From contig JAAHFP010000011.1 in NCBI GenBank assembly GCA_010672925.1, positions 1-64,000 on the forward strand: a DNA stretch of 64,000 bases, in the 5' to 3' direction. This DNA is from Symploca sp. SIO1C2. Its GTDB lineage: Bacteria; Cyanobacteriota; Cyanobacteriia; Cyanobacteriales; Coleofasciculaceae. Below are positions 10,223 through 19,400 of this stretch, one piece after another. Numbering within the stretch: the first letter of the stretch is position 1; the number at the start of each line of letters is the position of its first letter. A program made the translations under genes and the position numbers. Under the pieces are notes generated by a model. It worked only from the letters and a program-made list of their open reading frames with translations, was not told the DNA's origin and did no database searches.

Positions 10223-10939
10223 GTGCAATTTGATTCCTCAAAAGAAAACAACTTAGTTCCCTCTCAAAGCTCACCTTCAAATCAGCGAACAGCTGCCATT
10301 AAAACACCACAACCTATCCTCAACAATATTTTTGCTTTTCCACCCAATCGCGATACTTTAGGTGGCACAGCTTATTTTATTGTAGAAAATGCACTTAATC
10401 TTCTGATCGATTGTCCAGCCTGGAATCAAACCAATGAACAATTTTTAAGGGAACAAGGTGGGGTATCGTCACTTTTCCTTACCCATAGAGGAGGCATTGG
10501 TAGAGCAAGGGAAATTCAGGATACTTTTGGTTGCCGAATTTTTATTCAAGAGCAAGAAGCCTACCTATTGCCTGGTTTGGAGGTGACACCCTTTCACCAT
10601 GAGTTGATCTTTTCCGATAGTTGTTATGCTATTTGGACTCCCGGTCACTCTCCTGGTTCCTCTTGTCTTTACTACGCTGGTGTCGGGGGTACTCTGTTTT
10701 CTGGACGTCATTTGCTACCAAATCAGCAAGGGGAGCCAATACCCTTAAAAACGTCTAAAACTTTTCACTGGTTGAGGCAGGTTCGGCAGGTTAAGTCTTT
10801 GATAGAGCGCTTCACCCCGGAAAATTTGAATTATATCTGTCCTGGTGCTAATACTGGTTTTCTCAGGGGTAAGGGGGTAATTGATCAAGCCTATCAGAAG
10901 TTATCTCAACTTGACCTTTCAAGTAATCTATATAAATAA
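10223..10939 (+). CDS. MBL-fold metallo-hydrolase-like protein with degenerate metal site
   Basis: A 238-residue protein starting with GTG 10223. The fold is recognisable from NALNLLIDCPAWNQTNEQFL, IWTPGHSPGSSCLYY and GTLFSGRHLLP. However, the first metal motif, normally H-x-H-x-D-H, is replaced by THRGGIGRA, so at least two ligands are missing; the HSPGS His remains. It could be an MBL-fold protein with another chemistry or a binding role. It is divergent from the M50 protease with an 87-bp gap and needs no alternative frame. The family is common in cyanobacteria; no specific substrate can be inferred. Confidence 0.75.
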   Translation: MQFDSSKENNLVPSQSSPSNQRTAAIKTPQPILNNIFAFPPNRDTLGGTAYFIVENALNLLIDCPAWNQTNEQFLREQGGVSSLFLTHRGGIGRAREIQDTFGCRIFIQEQEAYLLPGLEVTPFHHELIFSDSCYAIWTPGHSPGSSCLYYAGVGGTLFSGRHLLPNQQGEPIPLKTSKTFHWLRQVRQVKSLIERFTPENLNYICPGANTGFLRGKGVIDQAYQKLSQLDLSSNLYK

Positions 10940-11337
10940 AAAGACTTGTGGAACAGGCATCCTGCCTGTGATAATTCCCATACAATCAAGTTCCAGGCAA
11001 TAAGGGCGCATGCAATGCGCCCCTACAGTTTCCATATTTAAAAAAACTTGTGGAACAGGCATCTTGCCTGTGATAATTATCCATGTCTTACAGGCGCACA
11101 CTTATCCTATTGTGTAAAATAATACCAACAAATGACACGAAGGTTCAAGGGGTAAATGGGAAAAATCGTAATGGGGGTAAATGCAATCAGGGCGCACGCA
11201 ATCAGGGCGCAGACAATCAGGGCGCATGCAATCATTGATGTCAACTTAAGGTGAAAAGCGCTCGAAGTAGAGGCAATTCATGAATTGCCTCTACATACCT
11301 AACACCTGCGCGAAGCGCTATAAGTTAAAATAAAGCA
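10940..11337. repeat. repeat-filled spacer before polA (two hairpin repeats)
   Basis: Two near-identical 33-bp direct repeats lie at 10943-10976 and 11046-11078. Each contains the palindrome ACAGGCATCCTGCCTGT, so each can fold into a short hairpin. Between and after them are several CAGGGCGCA(C/T)GCAAT units (11010-11240) and a TTCATGAATTGCCTCTAC stretch. No gene seen. The block looks like small dispersed hairpin repeats with no coding role. Confidence 0.65.
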
Positions 11338-14300
11338 ATGCTTCAATCTACCCCTGCTCCCCAATCCCCATCCTCAGCAGTAGCAAAACCTCTACTGATC
11401 CTTGTTGACGGTCATTCCTTAGCGTTTCGCTCTTACTTTGCCTTTGCGAAAGGAAGAGATGGGGGACTGCGCACCACTACAGGGATTCCTACTAATGTGT
11501 GTTTCGGCTTTCTTAAATCTCTGGTAGAAGTGATGAGTGCTGAACAACCCCAATCGATGGCGGTGGCTTTTGATACCAAAGAGCCTACATTTCGCCATGA
11601 AGCGGACAAAACTTATAAGGCGGGGAGAGAAGAAACTCCGGAAGAGTTTATCCCCGACTTAAAAAATCTCCAGGAATTGCTGGTAGGCTTAAGAGTACCT
11701 GTATTAAGGGCTCCTGGCTTTGAGGCGGATGATGTCTTAGCAACCTTGGCTCATCGTGCTAGTGATACAGGTTATCAGGTCAAAATTTTAACAGGCGATC
11801 GCGATCTATTTCAGCTGGTTGACCCCAACAAAGGGATTACAGTTTTGTATCTGAGTAGTTCCTTTTGGCGGCGCAGTAGTGATACGGGACCGGTGGAATT
11901 TAACACGGAAGATGTTGTTGCCAAGTTAGGTATTACCCCAGCCCAGGTGGTAGATTACAAAGCACTTTGTGGAGATAAATCAGATAATATTCCTGGAGTT
12001 AAAGGTATTGGGGATAAGACGGCAGTTAAATTGCTCAAGGAGTATGGCACTCTTGAGGAAATTTATGCTTCCTTGGATAAGATGAAGGGTTCTGTGAAGC
12101 AGAAGCTAGAAACAGGTGAAGCAGAGGCAAAACATTCCCAGTACCTTGCTCAACTGAGATTTGATGCTCCTGCTGAGATTGAGTTAGAAGATACCAAATT
12201 ACAGGGGTTTGATCTTGGGGTAATTAAACCTCTGTTAGCCAAGTTAGAGCTAAAGTTATTTTTAGACAAAATTGACCAACTCCAGGAGCAGTTTGGTGGT
12301 GTAGTTGTTGAGGAAGTTGCCCCAGAATCAGTAGAAGTAGTTGTACCAGATAGGGAAGATGAAGATTTATGGTTCTTTAGTGCCGAGGATACGGAAGCTT
12401 ATCAGCAGGAGCAGTTAGCTAATATACCGTTTCAAGCGAGGATTATTAATACAGAGGCTAAGTTAACTGAGTTGGTGCAGCAGTTGCAAAACTGTACTAA
12501 CCCAAATTTTCCCGTTGCCTGGGATACGGAAACTAGTGCTTTAGAACCCAGGGATGCTCAGTTGGTGGGGATTGGCTGTTGTTTTTTTAAGCAGAAGGCA
12601 GAAGAGAAGGCAGAAGGCAGGAGGCAGAAGGCAGAAGAGAAGGCAGGAGGCAGGAGGCAGGAGGCAGGAGGGAAGAAAGAAGAGAAGGCAGAAGGCAGAG
12701 GGCAGAGGGCAGAAGAGAAGGCAGGAGGCAGGAGGCAGGAGGCAGGAGGGAAGAAAGAAGAGAAGGCAGAAGGCAGAGGGCAGAGGGCAGAAGGGAAAGA
12801 AGGAGGTAAGGAAGAAGGGGAGGATAACTGTTTATCGGAAATTGAGATAACAGGTGGAGAAGAAATTCAGTCTTCCGATGTGGAAGTTGCTTATATTCCC
12901 ATCGCTCATCAACGGGGTGTTAATTTAGATCGAGATCTAGTACTCGAAGCCTTACGTCCTATCTTAGAGAGTAGTAATTATCCCAAAGCTCTACAAAATA
13001 GCAAGTTTGACCGATTAGTACTACGCTCTCAGGGAATTCAGCTAGCTGGAGTAGTATTTGATACTATGCTGGCAAGTTATGTGCTTAATCCTGATAATAG
13101 CCATAACCTCGGTGAATTAGCTCTGAAATATTTGGGACTGACGGCGAAAAGTTACACTGAGTTGGTGCCGAAGGGTAAAACTATTGGTGAGGTAGATATC
13201 CCAGCAGTAGCGGATTATTGCGGCATGGATGTTTATACAACATTTATGATCGTAGTTAAATTGCGAGAAGAATTTCGTAATGTTCCTCAATTGCAGCAAC
13301 TGTTACTAGAGGTGGAATTACCCCTAGAACCCGTCTTAGCAGAGATGGAATACCAAGGTATCTGTATTGACCAAGCATACCTCAAAAACTTTTCCCAACA
13401 ACTAGAAAAAGATTTACTTGAACTTGAGGAACAAGCTTACCAAGATGCAGGAGAAAAGTTTAACCTAGGGTCTCCTAAGCAGCTCAGTGAATTACTTTTT
13501 GTTAAATTGGAGTTAGACCGCAAGAAATCCCGCAAAATTAAAACAGGTTATTCTACGGATGCTGCAACCTTGGAAAAGTTGCGAGGAGATCATCCGGTGG
13601 TGGATGGGATTCTGGAATATCGCTCCCTTGCTAAATTAAAGTCTACCTATGTAGATGCATTACCAGCATTAGTACGTTCCGATAGCCAGCGGGTACATAC
13701 AGATTTTAACCAAGCAGTTACCACTACAGGGCGTCTCTCTTCTTCCAATCCCAACTTACAGAATATTCCCATCCGTACTGCCTTTTCTCGCCAAATTCGC
13801 AAGGCATTTATCCCAGAATCTGGTTGGTTATTAGTAGCAGCAGACTATTCCCAAATTGAACTACGTATCCTAGCCCATTTGAGCAAAGAACCAGTGCTGG
13901 TAAAAGCATATCAGACTAAGGGAGATGTTCATACTCTCACCGCTCAAATGTTATTTGACAAGGAGGAAGTAACTACCGAAGAGCGACGTTTGGGTAAGGT
14001 GATTAACTTTGGTGTCATTTACGGTATGGGAGCACAAAGGTTTGCCAGGGAAGCGAAGATGCCAGCGGCTCAAGGTAAGATCTTTATTGACCGGTTTAAT
14101 CAGCGCTATCCCCAGATCTTTGCCTATTTAGAGCAGATGAAACAAGAAGCGATCGCGCAGGGTTATGTGGAAACTATTTTAGGACGCCGCCGCTACTTTA
14201 ACTTCACCAGTGAGAAACTACGACGCCTGCAAGGGAAAGATTTAGCAGAGATTAATCTAGAGCAATTGAAAGGATTAGGTGCCTACGATGCGGGTTTACT

Positions 14301-14562
14301 AAGGGCCGCAGCCAATTCTCCAATTCAAGGTTCTAGTGCGGATATTATCAAAGTGGCGATGGTGAAACTGCATGAAATATTGCAGAATTATCAAGCGCGG
14401 TTGTTATTGCAAGTACATGATGAATTAGTCTTTGAAGTTCCTCCAGAGGAGTGGGAGGAATTGCAGCCGAAAATTCGGGAGGCAATGGAATCAGCAGTGG
14501 AGTTGACTGTACCACTGATGGTTGATGTTCATGCGGGGTGTAATTGGATGGAGGCGAAGTGA
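11338..14562 (+). CDS. polA: DNA polymerase I with repeat-encoded insertion
   Basis: Replication/repair polymerase that processes Okazaki fragments and fills gaps. The order is a 5' nuclease domain (residues 1-290, with LVDGHSLAFRSYFAF and TGDRDLFQLV), a 3'-5' exonuclease domain and the polymerase domain. Exo motifs are intact: WDTETS near 396, LQNSKFDRLVL and YCGMDVYTT. Polymerase motif A is DYSQIELRILAH near 835, motif B RRLGKVINFGVIYGMG near 884, motif C VHDELVFEV near 1026. At 1074 residues it exceeds the usual 930-990 because residues 417-503 are a Lys/Glu/Gly/Arg-rich insertion between Exo I and Exo II, encoded by repeats at 12589-12848. The frame is unbroken, so the enzyme is probably made with this extra loop. 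Confidence 0.97.
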   Translation: MLQSTPAPQSPSSAVAKPLLILVDGHSLAFRSYFAFAKGRDGGLRTTTGIPTNVCFGFLKSLVEVMSAEQPQSMAVAFDTKEPTFRHEADKTYKAGREETPEEFIPDLKNLQELLVGLRVPVLRAPGFEADDVLATLAHRASDTGYQVKILTGDRDLFQLVDPNKGITVLYLSSSFWRRSSDTGPVEFNTEDVVAKLGITPAQVVDYKALCGDKSDNIPGVKGIGDKTAVKLLKEYGTLEEIYASLDKMKGSVKQKLETGEAEAKHSQYLAQLRFDAPAEIELEDTKLQGFDLGVIKPLLAKLELKLFLDKIDQLQEQFGGVVVEEVAPESVEVVVPDREDEDLWFFSAEDTEAYQQEQLANIPFQARIINTEAKLTELVQQLQNCTNPNFPVAWDTETSALEPRDAQLVGIGCCFFKQKAEEKAEGRRQKAEEKAGGRRQEAGGKKEEKAEGRGQRAEEKAGGRRQEAGGKKEEKAEGRGQRAEGKEGGKEEGEDNCLSEIEITGGEEIQSSDVEVAYIPIAHQRGVNLDRDLVLEALRPILESSNYPKALQNSKFDRLVLRSQGIQLAGVVFDTMLASYVLNPDNSHNLGELALKYLGLTAKSYTELVPKGKTIGEVDIPAVADYCGMDVYTTFMIVVKLREEFRNVPQLQQLLLEVELPLEPVLAEMEYQGICIDQAYLKNFSQQLEKDLLELEEQAYQDAGEKFNLGSPKQLSELLFVKLELDRKKSRKIKTGYSTDAATLEKLRGDHPVVDGILEYRSLAKLKSTYVDALPALVRSDSQRVHTDFNQAVTTTGRLSSSNPNLQNIPIRTAFSRQIRKAFIPESGWLLVAADYSQIELRILAHLSKEPVLVKAYQTKGDVHTLTAQMLFDKEEVTTEERRLGKVINFGVIYGMGAQRFAREAKMPAAQGKIFIDRFNQRYPQIFAYLEQMKQEAIAQGYVETILGRRRYFNFTSEKLRRLQGKDLAEINLEQLKGLGAYDAGLLRAAANSPIQGSSADIIKVAMVKLHEILQNYQARLLLQVHDELVFEVPPEEWEELQPKIREAMESAVELTVPLMVDVHAGCNWMEAK
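12589..12848 (+). repeat. in-frame GGCAGAAGGC-type repeat insertion in polA
   Basis: A purine-rich tract of GGCAGAAG/GGCAGGAG units contains a 78-bp (26-codon) tandem duplication, copies starting near 12637 and 12715. Its right end (AGGATAACTGTTTATCGGAA, then ATTGAGAT) is clearly related to the right end of the 128-bp element at 17415-17542, so the insert appears derived from that family. The left terminal repeat is not recognisable. Confidence 0.82.
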
Positions 14563-14581
14563 TAAGGTTTCGCACACTCAA

Positions 14582-14660
14582 CTACTCGTAATGAGTCCAC
14601 ATCCGCATAATCTTCACCGTATTTTCTGACTCAATCACTTCATATACTAGACGATGAATT
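14582..14660 (-). pseudogene. 3' remnant of a RelE/YoeB-like toxin gene
   Basis: Just left of the IS605-type end, the leftward strand encodes 25 residues starting IHRLVYEVIE and ending in MRMWTHYE before a stop. HRLVYEV followed by a C-terminal H-Y-E is characteristic of RelE/ParE/YoeB-type ribosome-dependent mRNA interferases. The upstream half of the gene is missing: the tnpB element begins at the break and I find no matching 5' part on its far side. The fragment should be inactive. Confidence 0.65.
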
Positions 14661-16020
14661 TGACATCCTCCCACCACTAATTCGGAGTACCGAATATAGT
14701 GGGGGATTCCAAAGATCGCTCTTTGGGTTTTCTCTTTCCACGACTCGGCTTACATTGAGGGGTTTCCCCACCAATGCAGAGGTCGATGTCTTCAGAGACG
14801 TTTAACGTTCCCGTGTGCCCCACGGTACGGAGTCCTAATTCAAGTATGTTGATTGCTGCATTCGAGTCTCGGTCTAAAACAAATCCGCAATGATGACAGC
14901 GATGTGTTCTTTGACTCAACGATTTTTTGATAACTTTCCCGCAGTTAGAACAACTTTGACTGGTGTAGTGAGGTGGGACGGCTACTGTCACCACTCCAAA
15001 CACTTTACCGAAGTATTCCAACCAATCACGAAAAGCCGACCATGCAGCATCAGAAATCGACTTAGACAGCTTTCTATTTCTGACCATATTGCGCACCTGC
15101 AAGTCCTCATAGGCAACCAAGTCGTTAGACTCGACTACGCATCTTGCCAACTTCACAGCAAAATCTTTACGCTGCCTACTTACTTTGAGGTGCTTTCTAC
15201 TCAAGCGATTTCTTGCCTTGGCTCTGTTCTTAGAGTCTTTTTGGGTACGAGAAAATCTCTTGCTCAATCGCTTGAGTGCTTTCTCGGACTTCCGCAGATG
15301 CCTAGGGTTCTCAATCGTTTGTCCATCCGAGTTGGTGTAGAAGTGGTTCAAACCAACATCCAATCCAATGGTTTTCCCTGTTGGCTCTCGCTTGGATACT
15401 CGCTCGACATTAAGACAGAACTGAACGTAGTACCCATCGGCGCGATGCACAACACGAACTCGCTTAATCTGGCTCAACTGATAGAAGTGAAGGTCACGGG
15501 TTCCCCACAACTTGAAGCTTCCGGCTTTAAACCCATCGGTGAACGTGATAGTTCTTCTATCTTCCGACAGCTTCCATCCACAAGTTTTGTACTCAACAGA
15601 ACCATGCGTTCGATGTTTCTTGAAGCGTGGGAAACCCTTGTTTTTTACCTTCTTCTTACAGTTGTCGTAGAACCGAGCGATAGAACTCCAAGCTCGCTCA
15701 GCAGAAGCTTGACGAGCCATAGAGTTGAGCTTATTTGCCCAAGGGAATTCCTGGGCAAGAACTTTGCAATAGGCACTCAGGTCGTACCGACCAACGCCTT
15801 TGTTGTCCATCCAATATCTGAGGCAAGAATTGCGGACAAAACGAGCAGTGCGAATGGCTTCATTAAGCCGCTCATACTGCTCATTTTCTCCCTCAAGTTT
15901 TGCCTCAAATACCAGCATTTTACGTTGCTATACCTGACATAAATAACTCTAGCATACATCCTGTCCGCAATTCATCTCACCGCCAAATCGGAGATTATGG
16001 CGGGAGCCTTCTTGCGGTTG
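14660..16020 (-). mobile_element. IS200/IS605-type element carrying tnpB only
   Basis: The right end, at the left side here, is TTGACATCCTCCCACC, the usual cyanobacterial IS605 right-end style, with a hairpin-forming ATTCGGAGTACCGAATAT just inside (about 14681-14698). The opposite end is less certain; candidate end sequence with a CGCCAAATCGGAGATTATGG hairpin lies near 15990-16020. No tnpA is present, so it would need one supplied elsewhere. The right-end border falls in a toxin gene remnant. Confidence 0.7.
14677..15918 (-). CDS. tnpB: TnpB RNA-guided endonuclease (IS200/IS605 family)
   Basis: Transposon-encoded RuvC nuclease guided by a right-end-derived omega RNA, ancestral to Cas12. All three RuvC acidic residues are visible in GLDVGL, AYEDLQ and DRDSNAA, with a CxxC...CxxC zinc finger (CSNCGKV and CHHCGFVL). 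The length of 413 residues is normal. The C-terminal 45 residues after the third RuvC motif are Lys/Arg/Ser-rich, and the 3' end overlaps the element's right end, where the omega RNA scaffold would be encoded. With intact motifs it is probably active or only recently silent. By family logic the guide would match the flanking sequence at 14640-14660, inside the toxin remnant. Confidence 0.9.
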   Translation of the reverse strand: MLVFEAKLEGENEQYERLNEAIRTARFVRNSCLRYWMDNKGVGRYDLSAYCKVLAQEFPWANKLNSMARQASAERAWSSIARFYDNCKKKVKNKGFPRFKKHRTHGSVEYKTCGWKLSEDRRTITFTDGFKAGSFKLWGTRDLHFYQLSQIKRVRVVHRADGYYVQFCLNVERVSKREPTGKTIGLDVGLNHFYTNSDGQTIENPRHLRKSEKALKRLSKRFSRTQKDSKNRAKARNRLSRKHLKVSRQRKDFAVKLARCVVESNDLVAYEDLQVRNMVRNRKLSKSISDAAWSAFRDWLEYFGKVFGVVTVAVPPHYTSQSCSNCGKVIKKSLSQRTHRCHHCGFVLDRDSNAAINILELGLRTVGHTGTLNVSEDIDLCIGGETPQCKPSRGKRKPKERSLESPTIFGTPN

Positions 16021-16403
16021 AAGGTAAAAAACCTACCCTTGTCAGGGGATTAGGAGTGGTTTAGTCAGCTGGGGGATTAGGTTAAAAATTGATGAGAAAA
16101 TAGCACAATTTAAATGAGTTTTTGCCGATTTTGCATAAAAGCTTAAAAAATAGAGGATAAATAAGATAGCAGAACTAGAAACTGACTTTGGCTCAAGTTC
16201 TAGTAATCCCCAGCCTATTCACCAAAACAATCGCATCTATAGCAATTTTAGATTACTCCATTACTTCTCCAATTCTACATACACTGAAAGTAACGGGTAT
16301 TCTATCTCACTACATACCATCCTCTTTGGAGAAGAGGGAAGACTTCGACCCGTATTTCTTCAGTGCACTGCTTCTAAACTCCTTACTGCCTCTTCCTTAA
16401 ACA
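15960..16403. other. spacer between tnpB element and kinase gene
   Basis: Contains the presumed IS left end (to about 16020). It also holds a copy of the repeat AAAAACCTACCCTTGTCAGG at about 16026-16045, seen again, in inverted pair form, near 40366 and 40562. The rest is A+T-rich; an open frame at 16188-16400 has no recognisable features and is not called. Confidence 0.5.
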
Positions 16404-19400
16404 ATGATTACCCTTTCTGGCTATCAAATTCTCAGCACGGTTTCTGAAAATGACCATACCTTAGTTTACCGGGGTATGAGAGAGCAAGATCAGCAACCGG
16501 TTATCCTAAAACTTCTCAAGCAAGATTATCCCACACCATCACAGCTGAGCCAATATCAACAAGAGTATGAGATTACTCACAGCCTCAATCTGGATGGAGT
16601 TATCAAGGCTTATAGCTTAGAGAAATATCAGCAGACTTTGGTCATCGTTTTTGAGGATTTCGGGGGAGAATCCTTGAGAGTATTGCTCAATCAGCGGATT
16701 AAAGCAGGCAAAGGGGTACTATCTTTAAAGAAATTTCTCAATATGGCGATACAGATTGCCGATAGCTTGGGCAGTATTCACGCTGCCAATATTATTCACA
16801 AAGACCTTAATCCAGCCAATATTCTTGTTAATTCAGCAACTGAGCAGCTGAAAATTATTGACTTTGGTATGGCTACAATATTGAGCCAAGAACATACTTC
16901 TGTCAACAATCCCCATATCTTAGAAGGTACTCTTGCTTATATATCGCCAGAGCAAACTGGTAGAATGAACCGTTCCCTGGATTACCGCAGCGATTTTTAC
17001 TCTTTGGGTGTCACTCTCTATGAACTACTTACTCATCAATTACCTTGTGAAGCAACAGATGCACTAGAGTTAGTTCACTATCATATTGCCAAACAGCCAG
17101 TACCACCAATTGAAGGCAGAAGGCAGGAGGCAGAAGGCAGAAGGGAAGAAATTCCTGGGGTTGTATCGGATATTGTAATGAAGTTGTTGGCCAAAAATGC
17201 TGAGGAGCGATATCAAAGTGCTTGGGGACTAAAGGCTGATTTAAAAGAATGTTTCCGGCAGTTAGCAACTACTGGCAAAATTGAACCCTTCCCTCTCGGT
17301 GCTCAAGATATTTCAGACAAATTTCAAATTCCTCAAAAATTATACGGCAGAGAGCAGGAAATTACCGCCCTACTAGCAGCTTTTGAAAGAGTCAGTGGTT
17401 CTTCCTCATCTGTCATATCAAGTCAGGTTGAATACTTACACTTTGGTGAGAATAAGGCAGAAAGCAGAGGGCAGAGGGCAGAAGGAAAGGAAAAAGGTTG
17501 CAAGCTAAAAGGGAATGATAACTGTTTATCCGAACTTGATATTAGCCCTTCATCCGAAGAACAAAATCAACAACCAACAACCAACAACCAAAAACCAACA
17601 ACAAATAACAAAGGACAAAGCGAACTAATGCTAGTGGCCGGTTATGCTGGTATCGGCAAGTCAGCGCTTGTGCGGGAGATTTACAAACCCATTACCCAAA
17701 AGCGGGGTTATTTTATTTCCGGTAAATTTGAGCAGTTTCAGCGCAACCTTCCCTATTTAGGGATGATTAAGGCTTTCCAAGAGTTAGTCGAACAACTATT
17801 AACCGAACCTGAAGCAGAGTTAGGATTATGGCGAGAGAAAATTTTGGCTGCTCTCGGTAGCAATGCTCAGGTAATTATTGAGGTCATTCCAGAAGTAGAA
17901 CTAATTGTTGGGAAGCAGCCTCAAGTTCCAGACCTGTCAGACACTGAATCCCAAAATCGCTTTAACTTAGTATTTCAAAACTTTATCGAAGTCTTTACTA
18001 ATTCAAAATACCCTTTAGTAATCTTTCTTGACGATTTACAGTGGGCAGATGGTGCTTCTTGGAAACTGATGCAACTGCTGATGAGTAGTTCGGTAACGGG
18101 ACTGTTTGTTATTGGAGCTTATCGAGATAATGAAGTAGGTAAAGCTCATCCGTTGAAGCTGATGCTCGAAGAGCTACGGACAATTGGAGTAACGGTTAAT
18201 CATATTTGGCTCTCTCCTTTAAATTTTACTGCTGTTAACCAATTAATTACCGACACCCTCAAGGGCAATCTCGAACAAACTAAAGAATTGGCAGCATTAG
18301 TTCTACGCAAAACCCAAGGTAATCCCTTTTTTGTGAAAGAATTTTTAAAGTCACTTCAGGAAACAGGTTTATTGTACTTCGATAGACATCAAATTACTTG
18401 GAATTGGAATTTCGAGCAAATCCAGGCACAGGGATTTACTGATAATGTGGTAGAACTGATGACTAGCAAAATTCAAAAGTTGCCTGCTCCTACACAAAAA
18501 GTATTGCAGTTAGCAGCTTGTATTGGTAATCAGTTTGAGCTAGAGATGTTAGCCATGGTTAATACAACTTCTCTAGAGGAAACCGCAGCTTGTCTATGGG
18601 AAACGGTAGAAGAAGGTTTGGTTGTACCCCTAGGTGATGCTTATAAGTTAATTGAGCTTAAACGAAAACAGAATAATGAAAAACTCTTTCCTCCTGCCTC
18701 CTGCCTCCTGCCTCCGGTTCCCCTCCTTGGAGGGGTTAGGGGTGGGTTTCTGCCTAGCCTGCGGCAACGGCTTGGCCAAACTGCCTTACAAAGCGAAAAC
18801 CTCGTGGAATACCAATTTGCCCATGACAGGATTCAACAAGCAGCATATTCTTTAATTCCGAAACAGCAAAAGCAAACTATCCATTGGCAAATAGGACAAA
18901 TATTGTGGCAGAATACTCCTACTCAGCAGCAACAAGCAAAAATTTTTGATATCGTCAATCAACTAAATTTGGGTAGTGAACTGATCCCTAGCCAATTAGA
19001 GCAAGATCAGTTAGCGGAGTTGAACCTCCAGGCGGGAAAAAAAGCCAAAGCATCCGCAGCTTACGAGCCAGCCTTGAATTACTTAGAGATTGCCTCAGGA
19101 CTGTTGAGGCAAGATAGATGGAAAACTCAGTATCAATTAACCCTAGAAATATATGTCAACCTCGCCAGTACTGCCTACCTCTGTGGTAATTTTCAGCAGA
19201 TGGAGAAATTGGTACATATTGTGCTTCATCAAGGGAAAACTCTACTAGACAAAGTGCAAGTTTACGAAATCCAGATTGAAGCTTATATCGCACAAAATCA
19301 ACTGCTAGAAGCAGCAAAAACCGCGCTATCAGTGCTAAAGCTGTTAGGGATAAATCTTCCTGAAAAGCCCAACAAATTGCAAGTTTTACTGGGTTTTCTA

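Noticed and set aside
14890-15942. Rightward 350-codon frame opposite tnpB
   Set aside because: The antisense strand has the full set of TnpB motifs; the rightward product resembles nothing.
16188-16400. 70-codon frame before the kinase gene
   Set aside because: Hydrophobic and unpatterned, no good start signal, next to an IS end; likely chance.
17029-17268. Frames crossing the repeat inserts of the kinase gene (also 19951-20148)
   Set aside because: Generated by the repeats on the opposite strand.
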